Source: Clostridia bacterium | Lineage (GTDB): Bacteria; Bacillota; Clostridia; Oscillospirales; CAG-272 | DNA: 11,038 bases | NCBI GenBank assembly: GCA_900754175.1 | Contig: CAAEBS010000192.1 | Span: 1-11,038, forward strand | Direction of reading: 5' to 3' | In this document: piece after piece, positions 5,304 to 11,038 of the stretch | Numbering within the stretch: the stretch's first letter is position 1 | Layout of the letters: each line of letters begins with the position of its first letter | Notes under the pieces: generated by a model | What the model was told of the DNA's origin: nothing | What the model saw: the letters and a program-made list of their open reading frames with translations, nothing else | Databases searched by the model: none | Translations under genes and position numbers: made by a program

Positions 5304-6611
5304 TTATTTGTCCTGCAGGCAAGCGATGCCGGGCAGCTCCAGACCCTCCAGGAATTCCAGGGAAGCGCCGCCTCCGGTGGAGATGTGGGTCATCTTGTCC
5401 GCAAATCCAAGCTTCTCCACAGCCGCTGCGGAGTCACCGCCACCGATAATGGAGATCGCTCCGCTCTCAGCCACAGCCTTGGCAACCGCTTCGGTTCCGG
5501 CTGCAAAGTTCTTCCACTCGGAAACGCCCATCGGTCCGTTCCATACGACCGTGCCGGCGCCCTTGATGGACTTGGAGAACAGCTCCTGCGTAACCGGTCC
5601 GATGTCCAGACCCATCCAGCCGTCGGGAATTGCGTCGGAGTAAATGGTCATAAAGGTAGTGTCCTCACTGTACTCTCTGCCGATCACGTTGTCAACCGGG
5701 ATAATGAAGTTCACGCCCTTTGCTCTTGCCTTTGCCATCAGCTCACGGGCAAGATCCAGCTTGTCCTCCTCGCAGATGGAGGTTCCTACCATGTTGCCCA
5801 TGGAGCGGAAGAAGGTATATGCCATACCGCCGCCGATGATCAGGGTATCGCACTTCTCGATCAGGTTGTTGATAACGCCGATCTTATCGGACACCTTGGC
5901 ACCGCCGAGGATTGCCACGAAAGGACGAACCGGGTCAGCCAGCGCTTTGCCCATGACAGAAATTTCTTTCTGGATCAGGTAGCCGCAGACAGCGGGCAGG
6001 TAAGCCGCAACGCCTGCCGTGGAAGCGTGTGCACGGTGTGCGCTTCCGAAAGCGTCGTTGACGTACACGCCGCCCTCGCCGGCAAGGTCTGCCAGAGCCT
6101 TTGCGAAGTCAGCGCCGTTCTTGGTCTCACGGGCGTCGAAACGCACGTTTTCGATCAGCACGCAGGTGCCGGCTTTCATGTCGGCGATCTTTGCCTTGGC
6201 GTCGTCGCCGATAATGTCGGTAGCAAATACCACCTTGCCGTCCAGATACTGGTTCAGACGGTCTGCAACCGGCTTCAGGGTAAACTTCTTGATGTCGTTC
6301 TTCAGAGCCTTTTCCTTCAGCTCTGCAGTCGCTGCCGCCTGCTCTGCCTCGGGCAGTTCGGCAACCTTTGCCAGCTCCTTCTTGTCCAGCTTGAAGTCAG
6401 GGGTGAAGATTGCGTGAGGCTTGCCCATGTGAGAGCAAAGAATCACCTTTGCGCCCTGCGCCATCAGATATTTGATGGTCGGAAGAGCCTCCACGATCCG
6501 TTTGTCGGAGGTGATGACACCGTCCTTGAGCGGAACATTGAAGTCGCAGCGAACGAGAACCCGTTTGCCGGCAACGTCAATATCCTCAATGGTTTTCTTG
6601 TTGTAGGTCAT
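5304..6611 (-). CDS. pgk: Phosphoglycerate kinase
   Basis: This 435-residue enzyme makes ATP and 3-phosphoglycerate from 1,3-bisphosphoglycerate and ADP. Signatures in order are [13 protein letters not shown] (16-28, with the substrate-binding Arg21 and Asp23), SHMGKP (60-65, usually SHLGRP), IENVRFD (153-159), [16 protein letters not shown] (182-197), [14 protein letters not shown] (234-247), [12 protein letters not shown] (355-366) and the nucleotide loop [11 protein letters not shown] (390-400), then [13 protein letters not shown]. It is longer than the usual 390-400 residues because of a charged insertion of about 35-40 residues (about 67-107) between SHMGKP and LKPVADRL. The ATG at 6611 follows AGGTGG at about 9 bases. 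It heads the pgk-tpiA transcript from the promoter at 6709-6737. Confidence 0.99.
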   Translation of the reverse strand: MTYNKKTIEDIDVAGKRVLVRCDFNVPLKDGVITSDKRIVEALPTIKYLMAQGAKVILCSHMGKPHAIFTPDFKLDKKELAKVAELPEAEQAAATAELKEKALKNDIKKFTLKPVADRLNQYLDGKVVFATDIIGDDAKAKIADMKAGTCVLIENVRFDARETKNGADFAKALADLAGEGGVYVNDAFGSAHRAHASTAGVAAYLPAVCGYLIQKEISVMGKALADPVRPFVAILGGAKVSDKIGVINNLIEKCDTLIIGGGMAYTFFRSMGNMVGTSICEEDKLDLARELMAKARAKGVNFIIPVDNVIGREYSEDTTFMTIYSDAIPDGWMGLDIGPVTQELFSKSIKGAGTVVWNGPMGVSEWKNFAAGTEAVAKAVAESGAISIIGGGDSAAAVEKLGFADKMTHISTGGGASLEFLEGLELPGIACLQDK

Positions 6612-6700
6612 TTTTTATATCCACCTTTCAAAATTTTTGCAATGCCGATCTGCCGCCCAGCGGCAACGGAAACCAAAAAATCGCCAGATCTCATCGGTAA

Positions 6701-6734
6701 CCGAAAGAATTATACCACAATCCGAAAGGATTAT
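6701..6734. promoter_or_regulatory. Direct repeat CCGAAAGRATTAT over the pgk promoter
   Basis: CCGAAAGAATTAT (6701-6713) and CCGAAAGGATTAT (6722-6734) match at 12 of 13 positions and start 21 bases apart, two turns of the DNA helix. One covers the -10 box and the other reaches the -35 box. The placement fits a repressor that binds one face of the helix. The same core recurs at the nitroreductase operon promoter. Confidence 0.5.
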
Positions 6735-6737
6735 CAA
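6709..6737 (-). promoter_or_regulatory. Promoter of pgk-tpiA with embedded palindrome
   Basis: On the minus strand TTGATA (6732-6737) and a perfect TATAAT (6709-6714) are 17 bases apart, with TGG before the -10 giving an extended -10. The spacer contains the interrupted palindrome AATCC-gaaa-GGATT (6719-6732, plus-strand reading). This leaves a leader of about 90 bases ahead of pgk. Confidence 0.88.
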
Positions 6738-6794
6738 GTACAATTTGTGAAAAAAATATCTTTTTGTTATATTTTCCCCCTCCCGGGAGCCATT

Positions 6795-6815
6795 ATTTTC
6801 CGGAATCCGGAAAAT
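6795..6815. promoter_or_regulatory. Operator-like palindrome upstream of the DUF3737 gene
   Basis: ATTTTCCGG (6795-6803) and CCGGAAAAT (6807-6815) are perfect 9-base arms around AAT. A further half site, TTTTCCGG, lies at 6844-6851, just ahead of the -10 box of the plus-strand gene. With no T-run and no upstream gene on this strand it is better read as a protein-binding site than as a terminator. Confidence 0.45.
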
Positions 6816-6835
6816 TTCAAAAAATTTAAAGTAAG

Positions 6836-6867
6836 TTCACACATTTTCCGGGATATTGTTTTATAAT
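6836..6867 (+). promoter_or_regulatory. Putative promoter of the DUF3737 gene
   Basis: A perfect TATAAT (6862-6867) lies 38 bases before the start codon. The -35 region is weak: TTCACA (6836-6841) is the nearest match but 20 bases away. The poor -35 and the TTTTCCGG sites around it suggest an activated or otherwise regulated promoter. Confidence 0.5.
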
Positions 6868-6905
6868 GAAGATACTGAAAACAAAAAAGACCGGGAGATC
6901 GTATC

Positions 6906-7754
6906 ATGTCCGAAGCAAAATATCTGAATCAGACCTATGACGAGGAGCGTGCCCTGTACGCTTTGCGCAACGCCACGGTGGAGGACTGTACCTTTGCGGG
7001 TCCCGCCGACGGAGAATCGGTGCTCAAGGAGTGCCGGGACATCCGGGTGAGCGACTGCCGTTTTTCCCTGCGCTACCCGCTGTGGCACGCCCACGGCTTT
7101 ACCCTGGAGCGCTCGGAGCTTGACGGTGCGACCCGTGCGCCGATATGGTATTCCTCCGACGGCGTCATCCGGGACTGCCGTGTGGAAGGCGTGAAGTGCC
7201 TGCGGGAGTGCGACCGGATCGCCATTGAGGGCGGCATATACCACTCGCCGGAGTTCGGCTGGCGTTGCCGTGGTCTGAAAATGAAGCGGTGCGAGGCGGA
7301 CTCGATGTACTTTCTGTTTGAAAGTCGGGACGTGGAGATAGAAGATCTGCACATGACCGGAAAATACTCTTTCCAGTACACCGAAAACGTGCACATCCGC
7401 AACAGCGTCCTCGACACGAAAGACGCTTTCTGGCACAGCCGGAACGTAACGGTGGAAAATTCGCAGGTGCTGGGAGAGTACCTCGGCTGGTTTTCCGAGG
7501 GGCTGACGCTGATCAACTGCCACATTGCGGGGACACAGCCGCTGTGTTACTGCAAAAACCTGAAGCTGGTCAACTGCACCATGGAAAACACCGACCTCAG
7601 CTTTGAATATTCTGAGGTGGAGGCGGACGTGACCGGGGACATCCTTTCGGTCAAAAACCCGCACGCAGGTCACATCTGCGCCGACCATATCGGTCAGATC
7701 ATCCTTGAAGACTCGGTCATGGAAAACCATTGCCAGATCCGTGAGCGGGGGTAA
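6906..7754 (+). CDS. DUF3737-type right-handed beta-helix protein
   Basis: This 282-residue protein looks like the DUF3737 family, proteins of about this length with a pectin-lyase-like beta-helix of unknown activity. Short strand-turn units recur along its whole length, for example ATVEDCTF, IRVSDCRF, GVIRDCRV, RIAIEGGIY, LKMKRCEA, VEIEDLHM, VHIRNSVL, VTVENSQV, LTLINCHI and LKLVNCTM, each ending in a pattern that stacks one coil, with many Cys and aromatic residues. There is no signal peptide or membrane segment, so it should be cytoplasmic. GGGAG (6893-6897) precedes the ATG by 8 bases. It stands alone: divergent from pgk and convergent with the GH2 operon. A carbohydrate-related role is plausible from the fold, but no catalytic residues can be assigned. 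Confidence 0.85.
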   Translation: MSEAKYLNQTYDEERALYALRNATVEDCTFAGPADGESVLKECRDIRVSDCRFSLRYPLWHAHGFTLERSELDGATRAPIWYSSDGVIRDCRVEGVKCLRECDRIAIEGGIYHSPEFGWRCRGLKMKRCEADSMYFLFESRDVEIEDLHMTGKYSFQYTENVHIRNSVLDTKDAFWHSRNVTVENSQVLGEYLGWFSEGLTLINCHIAGTQPLCYCKNLKLVNCTMENTDLSFEYSEVEADVTGDILSVKNPHAGHICADHIGQIILEDSVMENHCQIRERG

Positions 7755-7772
7755 GAGGATGCGGGGTGTGTC

Positions 7773-7804
7773 GGGGGAAACTTTTCTCCAGAAAAGTTTC
7801 CCCC
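7773..7804. repeat. Palindromic repeat, copy B, between convergent genes
   Basis: Perfect 15-base arms pair 7773-7787 with 7790-7804 around CC; the left arm is GGGGGAAACTTTTCT. It starts 18 bases after the DUF3737 gene stop and ends 18 bases before the stop of the convergent GH2 gene. It shares the 22-base core with the copy at 1-27. It probably acts in both directions as a transcription end or mRNA 3' stabiliser, although neither side has a T-run. Confidence 0.85.
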
Positions 7805-7822
7805 CGATTAAATCCCATTCTA

Positions 7823-9547
7823 TTACTCTTCCACTGCCGCTTTCTGGGTCAGAACCTTGTAAAACTCCGACACGTCAAACTTCGCTTTGCGGTCGTAGGT
7901 GTAAAGACCGTTGGTCTCCTGCTCCACGTCGGTCAGCTGAGTGTAGCAAAGTCCCGTGATAAAGGGATTGAACAGCAGAGCCTCTGCCAGCCCACGGAAG
8001 CGCTCCAGGAACTCCTCCTCGGTCTTGGGCGCATTGCCATAACCCCAGGCATTGCCGAGACCGGAATTGATATCCCACTTGATTCCGCCGTATTCGCTGA
8101 TAAAGCGAGGCGTAATGCCCCGTGGCGAATACTTGGAATGTGCCACCTTTTCCCCGTTCGCCACGTCTATGTAACGCTGACGGAAAGTCTCGGGGTTCTG
8201 GTCGTAGTCGTGCCAGTCCATAATGTCGGTCACACCCTCTTCCTCCACGTGGATCCAGCCGGAGGTCTCGATGACCGGGCGGGTAGGATCCAGCTTGCGG
8301 GTCAGTTGTGCCATTTCAATCAGAATATCCGGGTCGTTCTGGTTCAGCTGCGTTTCGTTGAACGGGCCCCAGCCGATAATGGCGGGATGGTTGCGGTCAC
8401 GCACTACGACCTCCGACCACTCCGCAACGTACGCACGCCATGCCTTGCTCTTGGTGAGGTCCAGTCCCCAGTTTCCAAGCTCGTCCCAGACCATGTAGCC
8501 CAGACGGTCGCAATGATACAGGAACAGCGGCTCAAACACCTTCTGATGCAGACGGGCGCCGTTGAAGCCGCACGCCATGGAGCGGGTAATGTCGGCAATC
8601 AGCTCGTCCTCGCTGGAAGCCGTATAAATTCCGTCAGGATAAAAGCCCTGATCCAGCACCAGACGCTGAAAGACCTTTTTGCCGTTGATCACAAGAGCAG
8701 TATCGTCAAGGCTGAGGCTTCTCATGCCGAAATAGCTTCCGACCTTGTCCTCTCCAAAGGTCAGCTCCAGGTCGTAAAGTCCGCCCTTGCCAAGCTCCCA
8801 CAGGTGAAGCTCCGACAGAGCCACCGTCAGAAGGCAGTTACCAAAGCTTGCCACAGCGCTTGCTTCTCCCACCTGCTTGCCCTGCCAGAACGCCTTTGCC
8901 GTCAGCTTCTTTCCGTCGCCGCCGACAACCTTTGCCGCCACCGTCAGAGTGGAAGCCGCCGTGTCGGTGGTGTAGGTCACCTGCTGAATATAGTCCGCCG
9001 GCACGTATTCCAGCCATACGGTCTGCCAGATGCCGGTGGTGCGGGTGTAGTAGCACCCGTAGGAAGCGTATCTTCTGCTCTGCTTGCCGCCGGTCTGCTC
9101 AAAGGAACGCACGTCATCCCTTGCCTCTACGGTAATCACGTTCTTCCCTGCCGTCAGCGCCGACGTGATGTCAAAGGAAAATCCGACGTATCCGCCGATA
9201 TGACGTCCGATCCGCTTGCCGTTGACGTAAAGGGTGGTCTCATAGTCGCACGCACCGAAGTTCAGCAACACTCTGCCGTTTTTCTCCAGCCGCTCCGCCG
9301 GCACCTTGATCTCACGACGGTACCATACACATTCGCAGAAGTCACAGTCGCCGATCCCGGAAAGCTCGCTCTCCATGCAGAACGGAACCCGGATCCTGTC
9401 GGGAAGCGAGGTCGCCTCCTGCAACTTTCTTTCTCTGCCGCTTACGGCACGGTCACGCTCAAACTGCCATTCCCCATTCAGATTTTCCCACGTTTCCCGT
9501 ACAAACTGCGGGCGGGGATACTCGGGACGTAAGATCTTTTTGCTCAT
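7823..9547 (-). CDS. Glycoside hydrolase family 2 enzyme (beta-galactosidase/beta-glucuronidase type)
   Basis: This 574-residue protein has the GH2 layout: a sugar-binding jelly-roll domain (about 10-180, with ENLNGEWQF, VWYRREIKVP, YVNGKRIGRHIGGYVGFSFDI and TGIWQTVWLEYV), an immunoglobulin-like domain (about 185-278), and a catalytic TIM barrel (about 282-574). The acid/base pair is Asn397-Glu398 in GWGPFNET and the nucleophile is Glu485 in FISEYGG. It lacks the extra C-terminal domains of LacZ and has no signal peptide, so it should act on small imported glycosides in the cytoplasm. Sugar specificity cannot be fixed from sequence. The ATG at 9547 follows GAGGA and overlaps the upstream gene stop in ATGA, indicating translational coupling. 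It is the last gene of the operon. Confidence 0.96.
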   Translation of the reverse strand: MSKKILRPEYPRPQFVRETWENLNGEWQFERDRAVSGRERKLQEATSLPDRIRVPFCMESELSGIGDCDFCECVWYRREIKVPAERLEKNGRVLLNFGACDYETTLYVNGKRIGRHIGGYVGFSFDITSALTAGKNVITVEARDDVRSFEQTGGKQSRRYASYGCYYTRTTGIWQTVWLEYVPADYIQQVTYTTDTAASTLTVAAKVVGGDGKKLTAKAFWQGKQVGEASAVASFGNCLLTVALSELHLWELGKGGLYDLELTFGEDKVGSYFGMRSLSLDDTALVINGKKVFQRLVLDQGFYPDGIYTASSEDELIADITRSMACGFNGARLHQKVFEPLFLYHCDRLGYMVWDELGNWGLDLTKSKAWRAYVAEWSEVVVRDRNHPAIIGWGPFNETQLNQNDPDILIEMAQLTRKLDPTRPVIETSGWIHVEEEGVTDIMDWHDYDQNPETFRQRYIDVANGEKVAHSKYSPRGITPRFISEYGGIKWDINSGLGNAWGYGNAPKTEEEFLERFRGLAEALLFNPFITGLCYTQLTDVEQETNGLYTYDRKAKFDVSEFYKVLTQKAAVEE

Positions 9548-9855
9548 TTTTCATCCTCTTTCTTATCATTTTGATATATTTTTTGATTTTTTTCGTTTTT
9601 ATCATACAGGTGCCACCCGATAATGATCTGCCCAAGCGCCACAACAACCGCCACGGCGATCGGGATTATGCCCCGGAAATCGCCACGGTCGCCGATCAAA
9701 ACGGCACCCCAGATCACGAGAGCGATCACGCCCAGCATCACAAAGACGGCGAGCAGTCTGGCAATCCAAAGGCGCTTTTTCCCGCCCTTTTCAGGCAAGA
9801 CTGACGTCACCAGATCCGCATACAGCTCCAGCAATATCTCCGCAAGCAGTTCCAT
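9544..9855 (-). CDS. Small two-helix membrane protein, function unknown
   Basis: I do not recognise this 103-residue protein. An amphipathic N-terminus (MELLAEILLELYADLV) is followed by a basic stretch, two membrane helices (about 29-54 and 61-83), and a very polar Lys/Asn/Glu-rich tail. The start at ATG 9855 is chosen because GGAG lies 9 bases upstream; a longer reading starts only with TTG. Its first 65 bases lie inside the end of the nitroreductase-like gene, and its stop overlaps the GH2 start by four bases (ATGA), so all three genes are translationally coupled. The tail may be a cytoplasmic anchor or contact surface. A link to sugar uptake or to the GH2 enzyme is only suggested by position. 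Confidence 0.8.
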   Translation of the reverse strand: MELLAEILLELYADLVTSVLPEKGGKKRLWIARLLAVFVMLGVIALVIWGAVLIGDRGDFRGIIPIAVAVVVALGQIIIGWHLYDKNEKNQKIYQNDKKEDEK

Positions 9856-10624
9856 CGGCTTTTTCTCCGTTCTCCGTCTCCCGCACGATACGGTATGCGG
9901 CAATCAAGGTCTTTTCGGCGCTGTCGTCGGTCGTATCCTCATACAGCCGGCGCCGGTAGATACAGCCCTCATGGGAAAGGCAGACCTCCAGGAAAAACAG
10001 GTAGATTCCCATGTCGATTTTATTGTAGTAGCGCACCCGGTCCGCCGGCATGATGCCACGCTTGCCGGGCTTTTTGTACCGGTACATCATAAGCTCGTCG
10101 CCCGTATTTTCGGTTATCCACGGCTGAGTGTTGCACGCACTCGGCGCAAACCGGACGATCTCCGCCACGCCAAGCGTTTCCCCGCACCAGGTCTCCTCCA
10201 CAGGCTTTCGCTTGGAGCGGAACATATCCTGCCGGAACTTATCCTCCGGCATTCCGGCAATCGCCATCATGATGACGAAATCCAACCCGTCCGCCTGCGC
10301 TTTGTCCGGCTTTCCGATGCCGAACCACAAGGCGCCGATGTTCTGCGAGGCAAGATACAGGTCGATCTGCTCCCCGATATATCCGATGTTGCGCAGATAA
10401 CCGTCCTTTTTCTCGCTGTAAAACAAAATGCAAAAATCTGCTCCCCGCCGGCAGGTCGTTTCCGCCTCGTTCACGATACGGATCCCGATTTTTATATCCG
10501 GCGTCAGCGGCACCACGGTCGCAAGAAAGGCTTCCAGCCCCGCCAGGTCCTCCCGGGTCAGCTTTGCGGCGCCACGGAACAGATGAAAGGATTTTCTTTT
10601 GAAGATCCAGCGGTAGTAATCCAT
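9791..10624 (-). CDS. Nitroreductase-family protein (TM1586-like)
   Basis: This 277-residue protein resembles the two-lobed nitroreductase group typified by Thermotoga TM1586. The visible FMN-fold signatures are NIGALWFGIG (95-104) and RFAPSACNTQPWI (158-170), the usual Pro-Ser-x-x-Asn-x-Gln-Pro-Trp motif, and a later MGIYLFFLEV helix. The N-terminal YYRWIFKRKSFHLFRG replaces the common RRSxRxF motif. It is presumably a flavin-dependent reductase in the cytoplasm; the substrate is unknown. ATG 10624 is supported by AAGGAG at 7 bases, while the longer reading starts with TTG and would include the promoter. Beyond about residue 247 the chain turns into an odd, low-complexity tail that runs 65 bases into the next gene; this may come from loss of an earlier stop. 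It heads the operon with the membrane protein and GH2 genes. Confidence 0.88.
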   Translation of the reverse strand: MDYYRWIFKRKSFHLFRGAAKLTREDLAGLEAFLATVVPLTPDIKIGIRIVNEAETTCRRGADFCILFYSEKKDGYLRNIGYIGEQIDLYLASQNIGALWFGIGKPDKAQADGLDFVIMMAIAGMPEDKFRQDMFRSKRKPVEETWCGETLGVAEIVRFAPSACNTQPWITENTGDELMMYRYKKPGKRGIMPADRVRYYNKIDMGIYLFFLEVCLSHEGCIYRRRLYEDTTDDSAEKTLIAAYRIVRETENGEKADGTACGDIAGAVCGSGDVSLA

Positions 10625-10666
10625 CGTTTCTCCTTGTTCCAAAGCCGGAAACTCCTTTCCATTACT

Positions 10667-10695
10667 ATGATAACTTATCTTTTCGGATTTGTCAA
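10667..10695 (-). promoter_or_regulatory. Promoter of the nitroreductase-GH2 operon
   Basis: On the minus strand a perfect TTGACA (10690-10695) and TATCAT (10667-10672) are 17 bases apart. The start would fall near 10660, leaving a leader of about 36 bases before the ATG at 10624. This is the only good promoter I see for the three-gene unit. Confidence 0.85.
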
Positions 10696-10710
10696 TAGCG
10701 TATCCGAAAG
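10679..10710. promoter_or_regulatory. Inverted repeat around the -35 box of the nitroreductase operon
   Basis: CTTTTCGGAT (10679-10688) and ATCCGAAAG (10702-10710) form an inverted pair separated by 13 bases, matching except for one extra T. The pair brackets the -35 box and one arm lies in the promoter spacer. The arms are the same TCCGAAAG word that overlies the pgk promoter, so a common regulator is possible. Confidence 0.5.
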
Positions 10711-10728
10711 TTGAAAGATTTTTACCTC

Positions 10729-11038
10729 TCAATGACCGGAATCGGCTCTTTTTTTCTCTCCTTTTCCGTCCTTTCCGAAGGGTTTGCGGAAAAGCGTGCC
10801 GAATACCGAAACGATCACCACGCCGGCGGCAATTCCCACTGCGGTCAGCAGAGCCGATTTGAAAGCCGAAAAAGCGTCGGCATATTCGGTGGCGATCAGG
10901 TGACTCATGGCAAGGTAAAGGAGCCGCCCCGGCACCAGCGGGATCGCCCCGGGAACCAGAAACACGCTTGCCGGCGCCTTGAAAATTCTTGCGCAGATCT
11001 CGGAAAACAGGGCGATCGCCGCCGCCCCGAGAAAATTG
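10729..11038 (-). CDS. ThrE-type threonine/serine exporter subunit, 3' part only
   Basis: The reading frame stays open to the window edge, so only the last 102 residues are seen. They contain FLGAAAIALFSEICARIFKA, then PASVFLVPGAIPLVPGRLLY with the family hallmark of a Pro-Leu-x-Pro-Gly turn in a membrane helix, then a last helix ALLTAVGIAAGVVIVSVFGTLF and a basic tail. This matches the small ThrE_2-type half of two-part threonine/serine exporters, an integral membrane protein. An in-frame GTG at 10965 is not the likely start because conserved family sequence continues upstream of it. A partner ThrE_1 gene would be expected just beyond the right edge. I see no clear terminator in the 33 bases before the next promoter. 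Confidence 0.85.
   Translation of the reverse strand, partial: NFLGAAAIALFSEICARIFKAPASVFLVPGAIPLVPGRLLYLAMSHLIATEYADAFSAFKSALLTAVGIAAGVVIVSVFGTLFRKPFGKDGKGEKKRADSGH

Noticed and set aside
6780..6789. CTCCCGGGAG palindrome between pgk and the DUF3737 gene
   Set aside because: Ten symmetric bases in a GC-rich patch can easily occur by chance, and it has no clear placement on either promoter.
3730..6866. Long open frames on the plus strand across the acetyltransferase, tpiA and pgk genes
   Set aside because: They are mirror frames of three confidently identified genes and show no domain, no RBS and no sensible composition.
7766..9532. 588-codon open frame on the plus strand opposite the GH2 gene
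   Set aside because: It starts inside or beside the palindromic repeat and is antisense to an enzyme with intact catalytic motifs. It is a shadow frame.
10625..10732. Longer N-terminus of the nitroreductase starting with TTG at 10732
   Set aside because: It would translate through a clear TTGACA/TATCAT promoter and past a good RBS at the ATG at 10624.
1..11038. CRISPR arrays, tRNA or rRNA genes, insertion sequences, phage genes, toxin-antitoxin pairs
   Set aside because: I looked for direct repeat arrays, cloverleaf-type sequence, transposase or integrase motifs and small paired genes, and saw none.

Overview
The window looks like a chromosomal segment from a Gram-positive gut anaerobe of the Clostridia, most likely of the Oscillospiraceae/Ruminococcaceae type. 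The evidence is strong AGGAGG-type ribosome binding sites, near-consensus sigma-A promoters, an L10-leader attenuator of Firmicutes type ahead of rplJ-rplL, a pgk-tpiA glycolytic cluster, and a mix of glycan-related genes. The genus is inferred from general resemblance and not proven. I see no mobile element, CRISPR array, tRNA or rRNA.

Layout from left to right. (1) 1-652: a minus-strand sugar-phosphate transferase (monotopic phosphoglycosyl transferase), with a perfect palindrome just past its stop. (2) 862-2481: a plus-strand pair, made of an unrecognised polytopic membrane protein with an acidic, internally repeated tail and a short WYL-type regulator. (3) 2498-3752: a textbook rplJ-rplL unit with an extended -10 promoter, L10-binding leader, attenuator, L10, L7/L12 and a 20-bp terminator stem shared with the convergent gene. 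(4) 3751-6737: minus-strand pgk and tpiA from a strong promoter, followed by a maltose/galactoside-type acetyltransferase behind a tpiA terminator. (5) 6906-7754: a plus-strand DUF3737-type right-handed beta-helix protein, divergent from pgk. (6) 7773-7804: a second copy of the palindrome, between convergent genes. (7) 7823-10695: a tightly packed minus-strand operon of a nitroreductase-like protein, a small two-helix membrane protein and a compact family-2 glycoside hydrolase. (8) 10729-11038: the 3' end of a ThrE-type exporter gene cut by the window edge.

Most of the window is housekeeping or ordinary accessory content: translation, lower glycolysis, surface polysaccharide initiation and glycan breakdown. 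The parts worth a second look are mainly non-coding. They are a dispersed perfect palindrome found about 16-18 bp past stop codons, a recurring TCCGAAAG motif placed on promoter elements of pgk and of the nitroreductase operon, and symmetric operator-like sites beside the promoters of the membrane-protein and DUF3737 genes. At gene level, the nitroreductase-like protein carries a tail that runs 65 bp into the next gene. I do not see a clear new multi-gene system; the best candidate for an uncharacterised functional unit is the nitroreductase / small membrane protein / GH2 operon.
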